The notes under the pieces were generated by a model that ran no database searches, was not told the DNA's origin, and saw nothing but the letters and a program-made list of their open reading frames with translations. Below, one piece after another: positions 1-6,547 of a DNA stretch of 12,788 bases (positions within the stretch are counted from its first letter, which is position 1; each line of letters opens with the position of its first letter). This DNA is from Actinomycetes bacterium (GTDB lineage: Bacteria; Actinomycetota; Actinomycetes; Propionibacteriales; Propionibacteriaceae): contig WQUE01000143.1 in assembly GCA_009785885.1 (NCBI GenBank), positions 1-12,788 of the forward strand, given 5' to 3'. The translations under genes and the position numbers were made by a program.

Positions 1-878
1 CGACCCGCGCCGGGCCGGGTCAGGACGCCGGCCGCGCGGTCATGGCCGAGGCGGCACCAGGCGGCGAGTGCCGGGTCGTCGGGATGCCGGCTGCGAGGAT
101 CCGCGGCGGGGGAGCGCAGGAGGCCGGCGAGGAAGCCGGCGGCGAACGCGTCGCCCGCGCCGGTGCTGTCCCGCGCGCCGGTCACCACCGGCACGGGCTG
201 GGTCGCCGCGCCGGTCCGGGTGCGTACCAACAGGGGGTCGCGGCCATGCTTGACGATCATCACGCGTGGCGCCGCCGTGGCGGCGTCCCAGCCCAGCAGG
301 CGCGCCTCCTCGGCGTTGGCGAACACGACATCGGGATCGAGGCGCTCGACCCATGCGCTGAACGCCTCGGGCCCCAGCGTCCGCAGCACGCTCGCCGAGG
401 ACGCGTCCACGCTGGTCAGGCCCCGGACGCGGCGCAGCGCGCGCTCACACGTCGTGGCCGTCGGTTCGGTCAGGAGGCTGTACGCCGTGACGTGCAGGCA
501 CGCGAGGTCGTCCAGCCAGGCGCCGGGCACGTCGGCGAGTTCGCCGTTGGCGCCCCGGTCCGGCAGCATCGTCCGCTCGCCCGCGGCGTCCACGAGAACC
601 ACGATCACGCCGGTCCGCGATCCCGTCGTCACGCGGACGTCCACACCCTCGGACGTCAGGGCACGGACGACGGCGGACCCCGCGGCGTCGTCCCCGACGC
701 ATCCGATGAATCTGGTCGCCACCAGGGGGGACGCGAAGGCGGCGACGTTCGCGGCGCTACCGCCGCGGGTGCGCACGATCCGGCTCGGGGTGTCCGAGCC
801 CATGGCGAGCGGGGCCTGCTGCCACACGACCACGTCCTCGGCGATGTCGCCGAGGACGCCCAACACGGGGGTGTTCAC
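1..878 (-). CDS. PfkB-family sugar kinase, probable pseudouridine kinase (3' end cut by window edge)
   Basis: The minus-strand frame is open from 878 to the window edge, giving about 292 codons with no stop; the last C-terminal residues lie outside. Two PfkB/ribokinase signatures are visible: an N-terminal GGSAANVAAF and a C-terminal STGAGDAFAAGF, whose Asp (about residue 243) is the expected catalytic base, with the anion hole beside it. The family phosphorylates the hydroxymethyl group of sugars or nucleosides with ATP. Because psuG lies immediately upstream, I infer it phosphorylates pseudouridine to pseudouridine 5'-phosphate (psuK role), but sequence alone does not separate this from ribokinase or other PfkB substrates. 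I chose the GTG at 878 because GAGGG lies about eight bases upstream. An in-frame GTG at 893 overlaps the psuG stop as GTGA and is the alternative start. Cytosolic. Confidence 0.85.
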   Translation of the reverse strand, partial: MNTPVLGVLGDIAEDVVVWQQAPLAMGSDTPSRIVRTRGGSAANVAAFASPLVATRFIGCVGDDAAGSAVVRALTSEGVDVRVTTGSRTGVIVVLVDAAGERTMLPDRGANGELADVPGAWLDDLACLHVTAYSLLTEPTATTCERALRRVRGLTSVDASSASVLRTLGPEAFSAWVERLDPDVVFANAEEARLLGWDAATAAPRVMIVKHGRDPLLVRTRTGAATQPVPVVTGARDSTGAGDAFAAGFLAGLLRSPAADPRSRHPDDPALAAWCRLGHDRAAGVLTRPGAG

Positions 879-889
879 GGGGAACGCCC

Positions 890-1795
890 TCACGCGCCTG
901 CGATGGCGGCGGCGATGCGGGCGCCCAGGTCGACGTTCCCGCGGTATGCCGCCAGATTGGCCTCCAGGGACTCCCCGCCGGTGTGCCGCTGCATGTAGTC
1001 GAGCAGGAACGGCGTGACGTCGTGCCCGCGGACTCCCCGGGCCTCCACCTCGGCGAGCCCCGCCGCGAGCGCGCGGTCGTGCAGCGCCCGGTCGAGCTGG
1101 TGTTCGGGGGGCAGCGGGTTGGCGACGAGCACCGCCGCACTCAGCCCCAACGCGTCGCGCGCGGCGGCGACCGCGGCCACCTGCTCGGGCGTGTCGACCT
1201 GGTAGTCGACGGTGAAGCCCGAATCGGCGATGTAGAAGCCTGGATAGGCGCGCGTCCGCCAGCCGAGGACCGGGATGGACAGCGTCTCCAGGCGCTCCAG
1301 GGTGGCGCCGACGTCGAGGATCGACTTCACGCCGGCGCTGACGAGCACGAGCGGCGTGGCGGCCAGCGAAGGCAGATCCGCCGACTCGTCGAACGTGTGG
1401 GACGCACCGCGGTGGACACCGCCGAGTCCGCCGGTCGAGAACACCTTGATGCCGGCGCGGTGGGCGAGCGTGGCGGTGGCGGCGACCGTCGTGCCGCCGG
1501 ACAGGCCCAACGCGGCGGCGATCGGCAGGTCGCGGATCGACAGCTTCACGCAGGACTCGTCGAGGGCGAGCCGCTCCAGTTCGGCGTCCGACAGCCCGAC
1601 CACGCAGTCCCCGCCGACAACGCCGATCGTGGCCGGCGTGACACCCGCCTCGCGGACCGCGGCCTCCGTCGCGCGGGCAACCTCGACATTGCGGGGGCGG
1701 GGCAGGCCGTGGGTGATGATGGTCGATTCCAGGGCCAGGACGGGCCGGTGCCCGGCCAGGGCCCGGGCTACCTCGGTGCCGAGCCGGATGCTCAT
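890..1795 (-). CDS. psuG: Pseudouridine-5'-phosphate glycosidase
   Basis: This 301-residue protein matches the PsuG (IndA-like) family along its whole length, close to the usual 300-312. PsuG reversibly cleaves the C-C glycosidic bond of pseudouridine 5'-phosphate to uracil and ribose 5-phosphate, salvaging the modified base from RNA turnover. Visible hallmarks are LALESTIITHGLPRP near the N-terminus with the conserved Glu23; Lys84 in CVKLSIRDL; FSTGGLGGVHRG with His128; Asp140; and SAGVKSILD, whose Lys157 corresponds to the lysine that forms the Schiff-base-like adduct in the E. coli enzyme (residue matching is from memory of the family). The ATG at 1795 is preceded by GAGGAGG at a good distance. 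The downstream PfkB kinase gene starts at or just after its stop, so the two are very likely cotranscribed and act in sequence, kinase first. Soluble cytosolic enzyme. Confidence 0.96.
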   Translation of the reverse strand: MSIRLGTEVARALAGHRPVLALESTIITHGLPRPRNVEVARATEAAVREAGVTPATIGVVGGDCVVGLSDAELERLALDESCVKLSIRDLPIAAALGLSGGTTVAATATLAHRAGIKVFSTGGLGGVHRGASHTFDESADLPSLAATPLVLVSAGVKSILDVGATLERLETLSIPVLGWRTRAYPGFYIADSGFTVDYQVDTPEQVAAVAAARDALGLSAAVLVANPLPPEHQLDRALHDRALAAGLAEVEARGVRGHDVTPFLLDYMQRHTGGESLEANLAAYRGNVDLGARIAAAIAGA

Positions 1796-1842
1796 GGCGG
1801 CCTCCTCGGGTTGGGGCGGCTCTGGTGTCCGCCTGCCGTCCC

Positions 1843-1848
1843 AGCGTA
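1843..1848 (-). promoter_or_regulatory. Possible -10 box for the psuG operon
   Basis: On the minus strand TACGCT fits the TANNNT -10 pattern common in actinobacteria and lies about 48 bases before the psuG start. No convincing -35 hexamer is seen at 16-18 bases. The placement is plausible because the gene is divergent from tRNA-Thr, but support is weak. Confidence 0.25.
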
Positions 1849-1901
1849 GCCAGGCCGGGGTCGCACACCCCCTCGGCGGGTGCGCCGCCGGCGTGGGCGA
1901 T

Positions 1902-1931
1902 TTGAGCGGATGTGGCCTGGTGGGGTAGCGT
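1902..1931 (+). promoter_or_regulatory. Promoter for tRNA-Thr/tRNA-Met
   Basis: TTGAGC (1902-1907) and TAGCGT (1926-1931) are separated by 18 bases, a good housekeeping-sigma arrangement. The predicted start point is about 1938, just upstream of the tRNA-Thr 5' end at 1945, leaving a short trailer-free leader. The promoter probably serves both tRNAs. Confidence 0.6.
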
Positions 1932-1944
1932 GTGGGGGCGACTG

Positions 1945-2017
1945 GCCCCTATAGCTCAGTCGGTAGAGCGTCTCCATGGTAAGGAGAAGGTCTGCAGTTC
2001 GATTCTGCATGGGGGCT
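1945..2017 (+). tRNA. tRNA-Thr (anticodon GGT)
   Basis: The cloverleaf closes fully. The acceptor stem pairs GCCCCTA with TGGGGGC, allowing one G-U. The D arm is AGCTC...GAGC, the anticodon stem TCTCC/GGAGA encloses loop ATGGTAA with anticodon GGT, and the T arm is TGCAG-TTCGATT-CTGCA. The discriminator is T and the 3' CCA is not encoded. A tRNA-Met follows five bases later, so the two are processed from one transcript. A threonine tRNA upstream of tRNA-Met and rpmG is the usual actinobacterial order. Confidence 0.96.
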
Positions 2018-2022
2018 CACGT

Positions 2023-2098
2023 GGCGGGATAGCTCAGGCGGTAGAGCAAGCGGCTCATAATCGCTGTGTCGCGGGTTCGAGTCCCGCTCCCGCTACCA
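2023..2098 (+). tRNA. tRNA-Met (anticodon CAT), CCA encoded
   Basis: The acceptor stem pairs GGCGGGA with TCCCGCT (first pair G-U), the D arm is AGCTC...GAGC, the anticodon stem AGCGG/TCGCT holds loop CTCATAA with anticodon CAT, and the T arm is GCGGG-TTCGAGT-CCCGC. CCA is encoded at 2096-2098, unlike in the neighbouring tRNA-Thr. The anticodon stem lacks the three consecutive G-C pairs of initiator tRNA and position 1 pairs with 72, so it is elongator Met; position before rpmG agrees. A lysidine-modified tRNA-Ile with CAT cannot be fully excluded by anticodon alone. Confidence 0.93.
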
Positions 2099-2113
2099 GA
2101 CGGCGCAGGCGAT

Positions 2114-2133
2114 GCGCCCCGCGTGCGGGGTGC
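2114..2133 (+). terminator. Hairpin after tRNA-Met, possible terminator or processing signal
   Basis: GCGCCCCG and CGGGGTGC form an eight-pair stem (one G-U) around loop CGTG, about 16 bases after the tRNA 3' end. No T-run follows, so it would be a U-less actinobacterial-type terminator or simply a barrier for 3' trimming. Confidence 0.4.
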
Positions 2134-2147
2134 CTTGCCGGTTGGCG

Positions 2148-2153
2148 TAAAAT
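2148..2153 (+). promoter_or_regulatory. Probable -10 box for rpmG
   Basis: TAAAAT closely matches the -10 consensus and stands out in GC-rich surroundings, 50 bases before the rpmG start. A TTGCCG lies only seven bases upstream, too close to be its -35, and nothing good is seen at 17 bases. rpmG may also receive readthrough from the tRNA promoter. Confidence 0.42.
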
Positions 2154-2202
2154 GAAGCGGTGTGCGCTCTGGCGGCGCAACGGGTGAAGAAGAGGGACCA
2201 TC

Positions 2203-2373
2203 ATGGCCAAGAAGCAGGCGGACGTCCGTCCGAAGATCACGCTCGCGTGCACCGACTGCAAGCACCGCAACTACATCACGAAGAAGAACCGCCGCAACAC
2301 GCCCGACCGGCTCGAGTTGGCGAAGTTCTGCCCGAACTGCGGCAAGCACACCGCCCATCGCGAAACCCGCTGA
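2203..2373 (+). CDS. rpmG: 50S ribosomal protein bL33
   Basis: A 56-residue basic protein beginning MAKKQADVRPKITLAC, a normal length for bL33, which sits near the ribosomal E site on the 50S subunit. Two CxxC pairs are present, CTDC (residues 16-19) and CPNC (43-46), so this is the zinc-binding C+ paralogue; a zinc-independent C- copy elsewhere would be typical of actinobacteria under zinc limitation. The core signature YITKKNRRNTPDRLELAKFC is intact. The ATG at 2203 follows AGAGGGA at good distance. The gene sits between tRNA-Met and the convergent mqo, and transcription should stop at the hairpin at 2400-2439. In many actinobacteria rpmG is followed directly by hadA/hadB; here mqo and a new promoter intervene. 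Confidence 0.96.
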   Translation: MAKKQADVRPKITLACTDCKHRNYITKKNRRNTPDRLELAKFCPNCGKHTAHRETR

Positions 2374-2399
2374 CGCCGGGCCCGCGCGGCACCCACCAC

Positions 2400-2439
2400 A
2401 AGCCCGAGGGGCACGTCCCGTGACGTGCTCGTCGGGCTT
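2400..2439. terminator. Bidirectional terminator between rpmG and mqo
   Basis: AAGCCCGA pairs with TCGGGCTT, and the stem continues inward through GGGCACGT/ACGTGCTC with one wobble, giving about 16 pairs around a six-base loop CCCGTG. The A-rich and T-rich ends let it work in both directions. It lies 27 bases after the rpmG stop and 22 bases after the mqo stop, so it ends both convergent transcripts. Confidence 0.88.
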
Positions 2440-2460
2440 TCGCCGTCCCGGGGCGTACCG

Positions 2461-3972
2461 TCAGTCCGTCGGCGGAACGGTCTTGAGTACGCTCGCCGTG
2501 CGCTGACGGGTCGACTGGGCCAACGCCGGATTGCCGCTCAGGTCCTGGCCCCACGTCGGGATCATCTCCAGCAGGCGCGGGCGCCAGACATCGAGCCGGT
2601 CGGCGAACAGGCGCCGGACGATGCCCAGCATGATCGGCACGGCCGTCGAGGCGCCCGGCGAGGCTCCCAGCACGGCGGCCACCGTGTCGTTCCCGGCGAA
2701 GATCGTCTCGGTGCCGAACTCGAGCGAGCCGCGCCCCTCCTTCGGCTTGATCACCTGGGCACGCATCCCCGCGACCGTCAGGTGCCAGTCCTCCATGCGG
2801 GCCAGCGGGTAGAACTCCTTGAGCTCGTCGAGCTGCTTGTTCCGCGACATGAAGATCTGCTGGCCCAGGTAGCTCATGAGGCCGAAGTTGTCCTTGGCCA
2901 CCTGCAGCATCGGCATGAAGTTGTGGCTCTTCAGCATCCGCACGGCGTCCAGCGCGGAACCGTTCTTCAGGAACTTGACGCTCTGCCCCGCGAACGGCCC
3001 GAACAGCACCCACTTCTCGCCGTCGATGACGCGGGCGTCCAGGTGCGGCACCGACATGGGCGGCGCACCCACCTTCGCCTGCCCGTACACCTTGGCACTG
3101 TGCCGGCTGGTGACGTCGGGGGTGTTGCTCGTCAGGAACTGGCCGCTGATCGGGAACAGGGCGTAGCCGCGCGCCTCCGGCACCTTCGACTGCTGCAGCA
3201 GCCGCAGCGCATAGCCGCCGGCGCCGATGAACAACCGCCGGCAGCGGATGATCTGCGTCGTGCCGCCGCTGGTCGGTTCGATGTGCAACAGCCAGGCGCC
3301 GTCATCGTCCTGCTTCAGGTTGACCACCTGGTGGTTGAACTCGAGGACGGCCCCGCGCCGCTGGACCCACGACAGGTACTGCTTGGCGAGGGCGCCGAAG
3401 TTGATGTCCGTGCCCTCCGGGTCCCACGTGCACGCCAGCGGCACGGACGTGTCGCGTCCCTCCATCAGCAGTGGCGCCCAGGCGGCGATCTGGGCCGGGT
3501 CTTCGCTGTAGCGCATGGAGTTGAACAGGGCGCTCGCGCGGAGCAACTCGTAGCGGGTCTTCATGTAGCGCTGCCCGGCTTCGCCTGTGACGAAGCTCAT
3601 GTGGGCGGTGGGGTTGATGAACGACGCCGGATCCGAGGTGACGCCGGCCTCGACGAGCGACGCCCACAGTTGGCGGCTCACCTGGAACTGCTCATTGATG
3701 GCGATGGCTTTCGACACGTCGACGCTGCCGTCCGCCTTCTCCGGGGAGTAGTTCAGCTCCGCCATGCCGGCGTGCCCGGTGCCGGCGTTGTTCCACGGGC
3801 TGCTGGATTCCTCCGCCGCCTGCGGCATTCGCTCGATCACCATCAGCGACAAGGTGGGGTCGAGCGACGACAGGATGGCGGCCAAGGTGGCGCTCATGAT
3901 GCCGGCGCCGACCAGCGCCACGTCGCAGGTCAACGCTTCTGCGTGCTTGCTTGGGATTGCGATCTCGGCCAT
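2461..3972 (-). CDS. mqo: Malate:quinone oxidoreductase
   Basis: A 503-residue protein of the FAD-dependent Mqo family at normal length. Mqo oxidises malate to oxaloacetate and passes electrons directly to the quinone pool at the inner face of the membrane, replacing or complementing NAD-linked malate dehydrogenase in the TCA cycle. The dinucleotide-binding motif is VALVGAGIMSATL (residues 18-30), followed by MVIERMPQAAEESS and the family block WNNAGTGHAGMAELNYSPE. ASPGASTAVPIMLGIV lies near the C-terminus. There is no transmembrane segment, as expected for this peripheral enzyme. The ATG at 3972 has GAGGAG five bases upstream. The gene runs convergent to rpmG and divergent from the dehydratase gene; it is a single-gene transcript inserted in an otherwise conserved ribosomal/cell-wall neighbourhood. 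Confidence 0.97.
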   Translation of the reverse strand: MAEIAIPSKHAEALTCDVALVGAGIMSATLAAILSSLDPTLSLMVIERMPQAAEESSSPWNNAGTGHAGMAELNYSPEKADGSVDVSKAIAINEQFQVSRQLWASLVEAGVTSDPASFINPTAHMSFVTGEAGQRYMKTRYELLRASALFNSMRYSEDPAQIAAWAPLLMEGRDTSVPLACTWDPEGTDINFGALAKQYLSWVQRRGAVLEFNHQVVNLKQDDDGAWLLHIEPTSGGTTQIIRCRRLFIGAGGYALRLLQQSKVPEARGYALFPISGQFLTSNTPDVTSRHSAKVYGQAKVGAPPMSVPHLDARVIDGEKWVLFGPFAGQSVKFLKNGSALDAVRMLKSHNFMPMLQVAKDNFGLMSYLGQQIFMSRNKQLDELKEFYPLARMEDWHLTVAGMRAQVIKPKEGRGSLEFGTETIFAGNDTVAAVLGASPGASTAVPIMLGIVRRLFADRLDVWRPRLLEMIPTWGQDLSGNPALAQSTRQRTASVLKTVPPTD

Positions 3973-4039
3973 GACTGCTCCTCACGAGTCGGCTCAGCGG
4001 CGAGGCGGCCTTCCGCCCGGCGCTGGGGGTCATGGGCTC

Positions 4040-4045
4040 ATTCTA
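4040..4045 (-). promoter_or_regulatory. Probable -10 box for mqo
   Basis: On the minus strand TAGAAT matches the -10 consensus well and lies 67 bases before the mqo start, giving a leader of about 60 bases. No clear -35 is seen. The rest of the 240-base divergent gap (3973-4212) holds one nested inverted repeat, GGCGCGT (4077-4083) with ACGCGCC (4108-4114), enclosing CGCAC/GTGCG; it could be a regulator site but matches nothing I recognise. Confidence 0.42.
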
Positions 4046-4200
4046 GGCAGGCGGTCCGGCCGGGCGGGGGCTGTTCGGCGCGTTGGTCTGCCCGCCGCAC
4101 ACGTGCGACGCGCCGGTTGAGCCGTGGGCGAAGAGCCGGTGTCCGTGTGGAGGCGGTTGGAGGCCCCCGGCAGGCGCCGCGACGGGGGACCGGGGGCTAC

Positions 4201-4215
4201 TAGGCTGGCCCCGTG
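4201..4215 (+). promoter_or_regulatory. -10 box placing a leaderless start at the dehydratase gene
   Basis: TAGGCT (4201-4206) is a TANNNT -10 box, and the GTG start codon begins seven bases after it, where transcription should start. There is no Shine-Dalgarno sequence before the GTG. This arrangement is the usual signature of leaderless mRNAs in actinobacteria. The -35 region is poor. Confidence 0.5.
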
Positions 4216-5148
4216 GTGCGAAGCGACGATCTGGCCGGCCGGGCGTACCCGCCGACCCGGCCCTACCGTGTGACACGCGAGGCGGTCGAGGCGTTTGCGG
4301 CCGCGCTCGGCGATGCCGATCCGGCCTACCCGGCGCTCGCCCCGCCGACGTTCAATGCGGTTCTGGCCGCCCGGGCCTGGCAGGGCCTGTTCGACGATCC
4401 GGAGGTGGGGTGCTCCCTGTCCCGCACGATCCATACGGACCAGGCCTTCACGTTCATCCGACCGATCCGCCCCGGCGACGAACTGGAGGCCCGGCTGGCC
4501 GTCGAGCGAGCCCGCGAGCGGGCGAGCAGCCTGTGGTTGACCCTGCGCGTCGACATCGCGACGACGGCGGGCGAGCCGGTGTGTCTCGCCCGGGCCACGC
4601 TCGTTCATTCCGCCGGCACGGCGGCCGCCCGGGCGGGTTCACGCGACGCGGCGGCGACCGCACCCGCGGCGGCATCGTCCCCGGGCACCGGACGTGGCGC
4701 CGGCCCGGCTCCCGGCTGGCGGCCCGAGCCCGGGGCGGTGCTGCCCGGATTGACGCTCGCGGTGACGCAGCCACAGGTGCGGCAGTACGCGCTCGCTTCG
4801 GGCGACGACAATCCGATCCACGTCTCCGATGCGGCCGCCCGCGCCCTCGGCCTCCCCGGGGCCGTGGCGCACGGCCTGCTGACGATGGGGTTGGCGCTGC
4901 GCGTCGTTACGCAAGCGGGCGTGGACGTGGCCGACGTCCGGACGTGGCGGGCACGCTTCGTCCGGCCGCTGCCCGTGCCCCCGGATGGGGTTGCCCTGCA
5001 CCTGGCGGGGCGGGTCACGGACGTGTCGGGCGGCGAGGCGACGGTCGCCGTGGATGCCGGCTACGACGCGGCCGGCGAGGTGCGGATCGGCGTCCTCGCC
5101 GGGGCCGTGGCCACGGTTGCCGTTCACGCCGGGAGGGCCGACCGGTGA
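4213..5148 (+). CDS. Fused HadA-HadB-like MaoC-family dehydratase
   Basis: A 311-residue protein with two hot-dog domains. Residues about 1-135 look like the MaoC-like N-terminal (HadA/HadC-type) domain, with PPTFNAVL and HTDQAFTFIRPIRPGDEL. A low-complexity Ala/Gly/Pro linker (about 135-178) leads to a hydratase-2 domain carrying ASGDDNPIH (195-203), with the Asp198/His203 dyad five residues apart as in R-specific enoyl-CoA hydratases, then LGLPGAVAHGLLTMG. In mycobacteria the separate HadA and HadB subunits form the (3R)-hydroxyacyl-ACP dehydratase of FAS-II, and their genes sit between rpmG and the tRNA-Trp/secE region, as here. I infer a single-chain version; the substrate (acyl-ACP or acyl-CoA) is unknown. 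The start is the GTG at 4213, though GTG at 4216 is also possible. The stop overlaps murB by four bases, so the two are translationally coupled. Confidence 0.87.
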   Translation: MVRSDDLAGRAYPPTRPYRVTREAVEAFAAALGDADPAYPALAPPTFNAVLAARAWQGLFDDPEVGCSLSRTIHTDQAFTFIRPIRPGDELEARLAVERARERASSLWLTLRVDIATTAGEPVCLARATLVHSAGTAAARAGSRDAAATAPAAASSPGTGRGAGPAPGWRPEPGAVLPGLTLAVTQPQVRQYALASGDDNPIHVSDAAARALGLPGAVAHGLLTMGLALRVVTQAGVDVADVRTWRARFVRPLPVPPDGVALHLAGRVTDVSGGEATVAVDAGYDAAGEVRIGVLAGAVATVAVHAGRADR

Positions 5149-6272
5149 GCCGCCCCGGAATGCCGGGCGACACCGGTGGGCTCCGGCTGGCCGACCACAC
5201 GACGTTGCGGGTGGGCGGACCCGCGCGCGCGTTCATCGAGGCCACGACCGCCGACGACCTCGTCGCCGCCGTCCGCAAGGCCGACCAGGCCGGCGAGCCG
5301 GTGTTCATCCTGTCCGGCGGGTCGAACGTGTTGGTCGGCGACGACGGGTTCCCGGGAACGGTCATTCACGTCGCCACCAGGGGCGTCACGGTTGAGACGG
5401 CCGACGGGGTGCGGCTGCGCGTCCAGGCGGGCGAACCGTGGGACGACCTCGTGGCCCGCACCGTCGCAGAAGGCTGGAGTGGGCTGGAGGCGCTCTCGGG
5501 CGTGCCCGGGCTCGCCGGGGCCACACCCGTGCAGAACGTCGGAGCGTACGGCGCGGAGGTGGCCGCCTCGATCCACGAGGTCCGGGCCTACGACCGCCGG
5601 ACGGGTCGGGTCCGGGTGTTCCCTGGCGCCGACGGCGGTTTCGGCTACCGCGACAGCCGGTTCAAGCGGTCGCGGACGAGCGCCGAGGCCTCGGGACGCT
5701 ACGTCGTCCTCGAGGTGACGTTCGCCCTGGCCGCCGACGATCGCAGCGCTCCGGTGGCCTACGCGGAACTGGCCCGCACGCTCGGCATCGCGGTCGGCGA
5801 AAGGGCGGGGCTGGCCGACGTCCGCGACGCCGTCCTCGCGCTGCGTCGCGGCAAGGGCATGGTGCTCGACGAGGCCGATACCGACACGTGGAGTGCGGGG
5901 TCGTTCTTCACGAACCCGCTCCTCGACGGCGCCGCGGCCGAGTCGCTACCGGCGGAGGCGCCCCGGTTCCCGCAGGCCGACGGGCGGGTGAAGACCTCGG
6001 CGGCCTGGCTGATCGAGCACGCGGGCCTCGGCCGCGGCTGGGGCATCCCGGTGCGGGCGCGCGCGGAGCGGCCCGCGGTGATCGTGCCACCGGGCGAACC
6101 GATGGCGGCACGTCTGTCGACGAAGCACGTCCTGGCCCTGACCAACCCGGGGCAGGCGTCCGCGGCGGATCTGGTGGCGCTCGCACACGGGGTCGAACAC
6201 GCGGTCCGCGACCGCTTCGGCATCGACCTGGAGCCCGAGGTGGTGCTCGTCGGGACAGCCTGGGACGCGTGA
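5145..6272 (+). CDS. murB: UDP-N-acetylenolpyruvoylglucosamine reductase
   Basis: A 375-residue MurB, which uses FAD and NADPH to reduce enolpyruvyl-UDP-GlcNAc to UDP-MurNAc in cytosolic peptidoglycan precursor synthesis. Seen directly: FAD-binding LSGGSNVLVGDDGFPG; GLEALSGVPGLAGATPVQNVGAYG; GYRDSRFK with Arg169; SAGSFFTNP with Ser253, the proton donor to the enolate; LIEHAGLGRGWG; and a C-terminal LEPEVVLVG with Glu365. These match the E. coli Arg159, Ser229 and Glu325 triad, and the length fits type I. The frame is open far upstream, but the real start is the GTG at 5145, overlapping the previous stop as GTGA with GGGAGGG seven bases before it; ATG at 5160 is a weaker alternative. It is the second gene of a two-gene unit with the dehydratase. 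Confidence 0.95.
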   Translation: MSRPGMPGDTGGLRLADHTTLRVGGPARAFIEATTADDLVAAVRKADQAGEPVFILSGGSNVLVGDDGFPGTVIHVATRGVTVETADGVRLRVQAGEPWDDLVARTVAEGWSGLEALSGVPGLAGATPVQNVGAYGAEVAASIHEVRAYDRRTGRVRVFPGADGGFGYRDSRFKRSRTSAEASGRYVVLEVTFALAADDRSAPVAYAELARTLGIAVGERAGLADVRDAVLALRRGKGMVLDEADTDTWSAGSFFTNPLLDGAAAESLPAEAPRFPQADGRVKTSAAWLIEHAGLGRGWGIPVRARAERPAVIVPPGEPMAARLSTKHVLALTNPGQASAADLVALAHGVEHAVRDRFGIDLEPEVVLVGTAWDA

Positions 6273-6298
6273 GGCGACCCCGGTCCCGGCCTCGCGCG

Positions 6299-6329
6299 TT
6301 TCGCATCGGCTGGGCTCACCGGCTAGACT
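6299..6329 (+). promoter_or_regulatory. Probable promoter for tRNA-Trp and secE-nusG
   Basis: TAGACT (6324-6329) is a good -10 box; the best -35 candidate, TTCGCA at 6300-6305, is weak and 18 bases away. The start point would be near 6336. The leader before the tRNA folds into two hairpins: CTGGTG/CACCAG (6337-6353) and TTCGCGG/CCGCGAA (6355-6385). The second overlaps the first base of tRNA-Trp. Confidence 0.45.
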
Positions 6330-6384
6330 GGCACGTCTGGTGGTCGACACCAGTTTCGCGGCCTGCCCAAAGGCGGATCCGCGA

Positions 6385-6457
<73 letters not shown>

Positions 6458-6547
6458 CTCGGCAGTTCGCGCCTGGCGCGGGCTCCGGCCCCCGGCGAGG
6501 TGCGCCGGAGACGCGTGCGCAATACCGATGAACGAAAAGGACGGATC

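Noticed and set aside
2023..2095. tRNA-Ile(CAT) as an alternative to tRNA-Met
   Set aside because: Synteny before rpmG favours elongator tRNA-Met; lysidine-type identity elements cannot be judged reliably by eye, so the alternative is only noted.
2425..4203. A 592-codon plus-strand open frame
   Set aside because: It lies antisense across the whole of mqo, has His/Arg/Gln-rich composition typical of a reverse-frame shadow in GC-rich DNA, and has no recognisable domain.
4083..5144. Upstream extension of the murB frame by over 350 codons
   Set aside because: The extension overlaps the dehydratase gene in another frame and is Arg/Gly-rich; the MurB fold begins after 5145, where a GTGA overlap and a good ribosome site mark the start.
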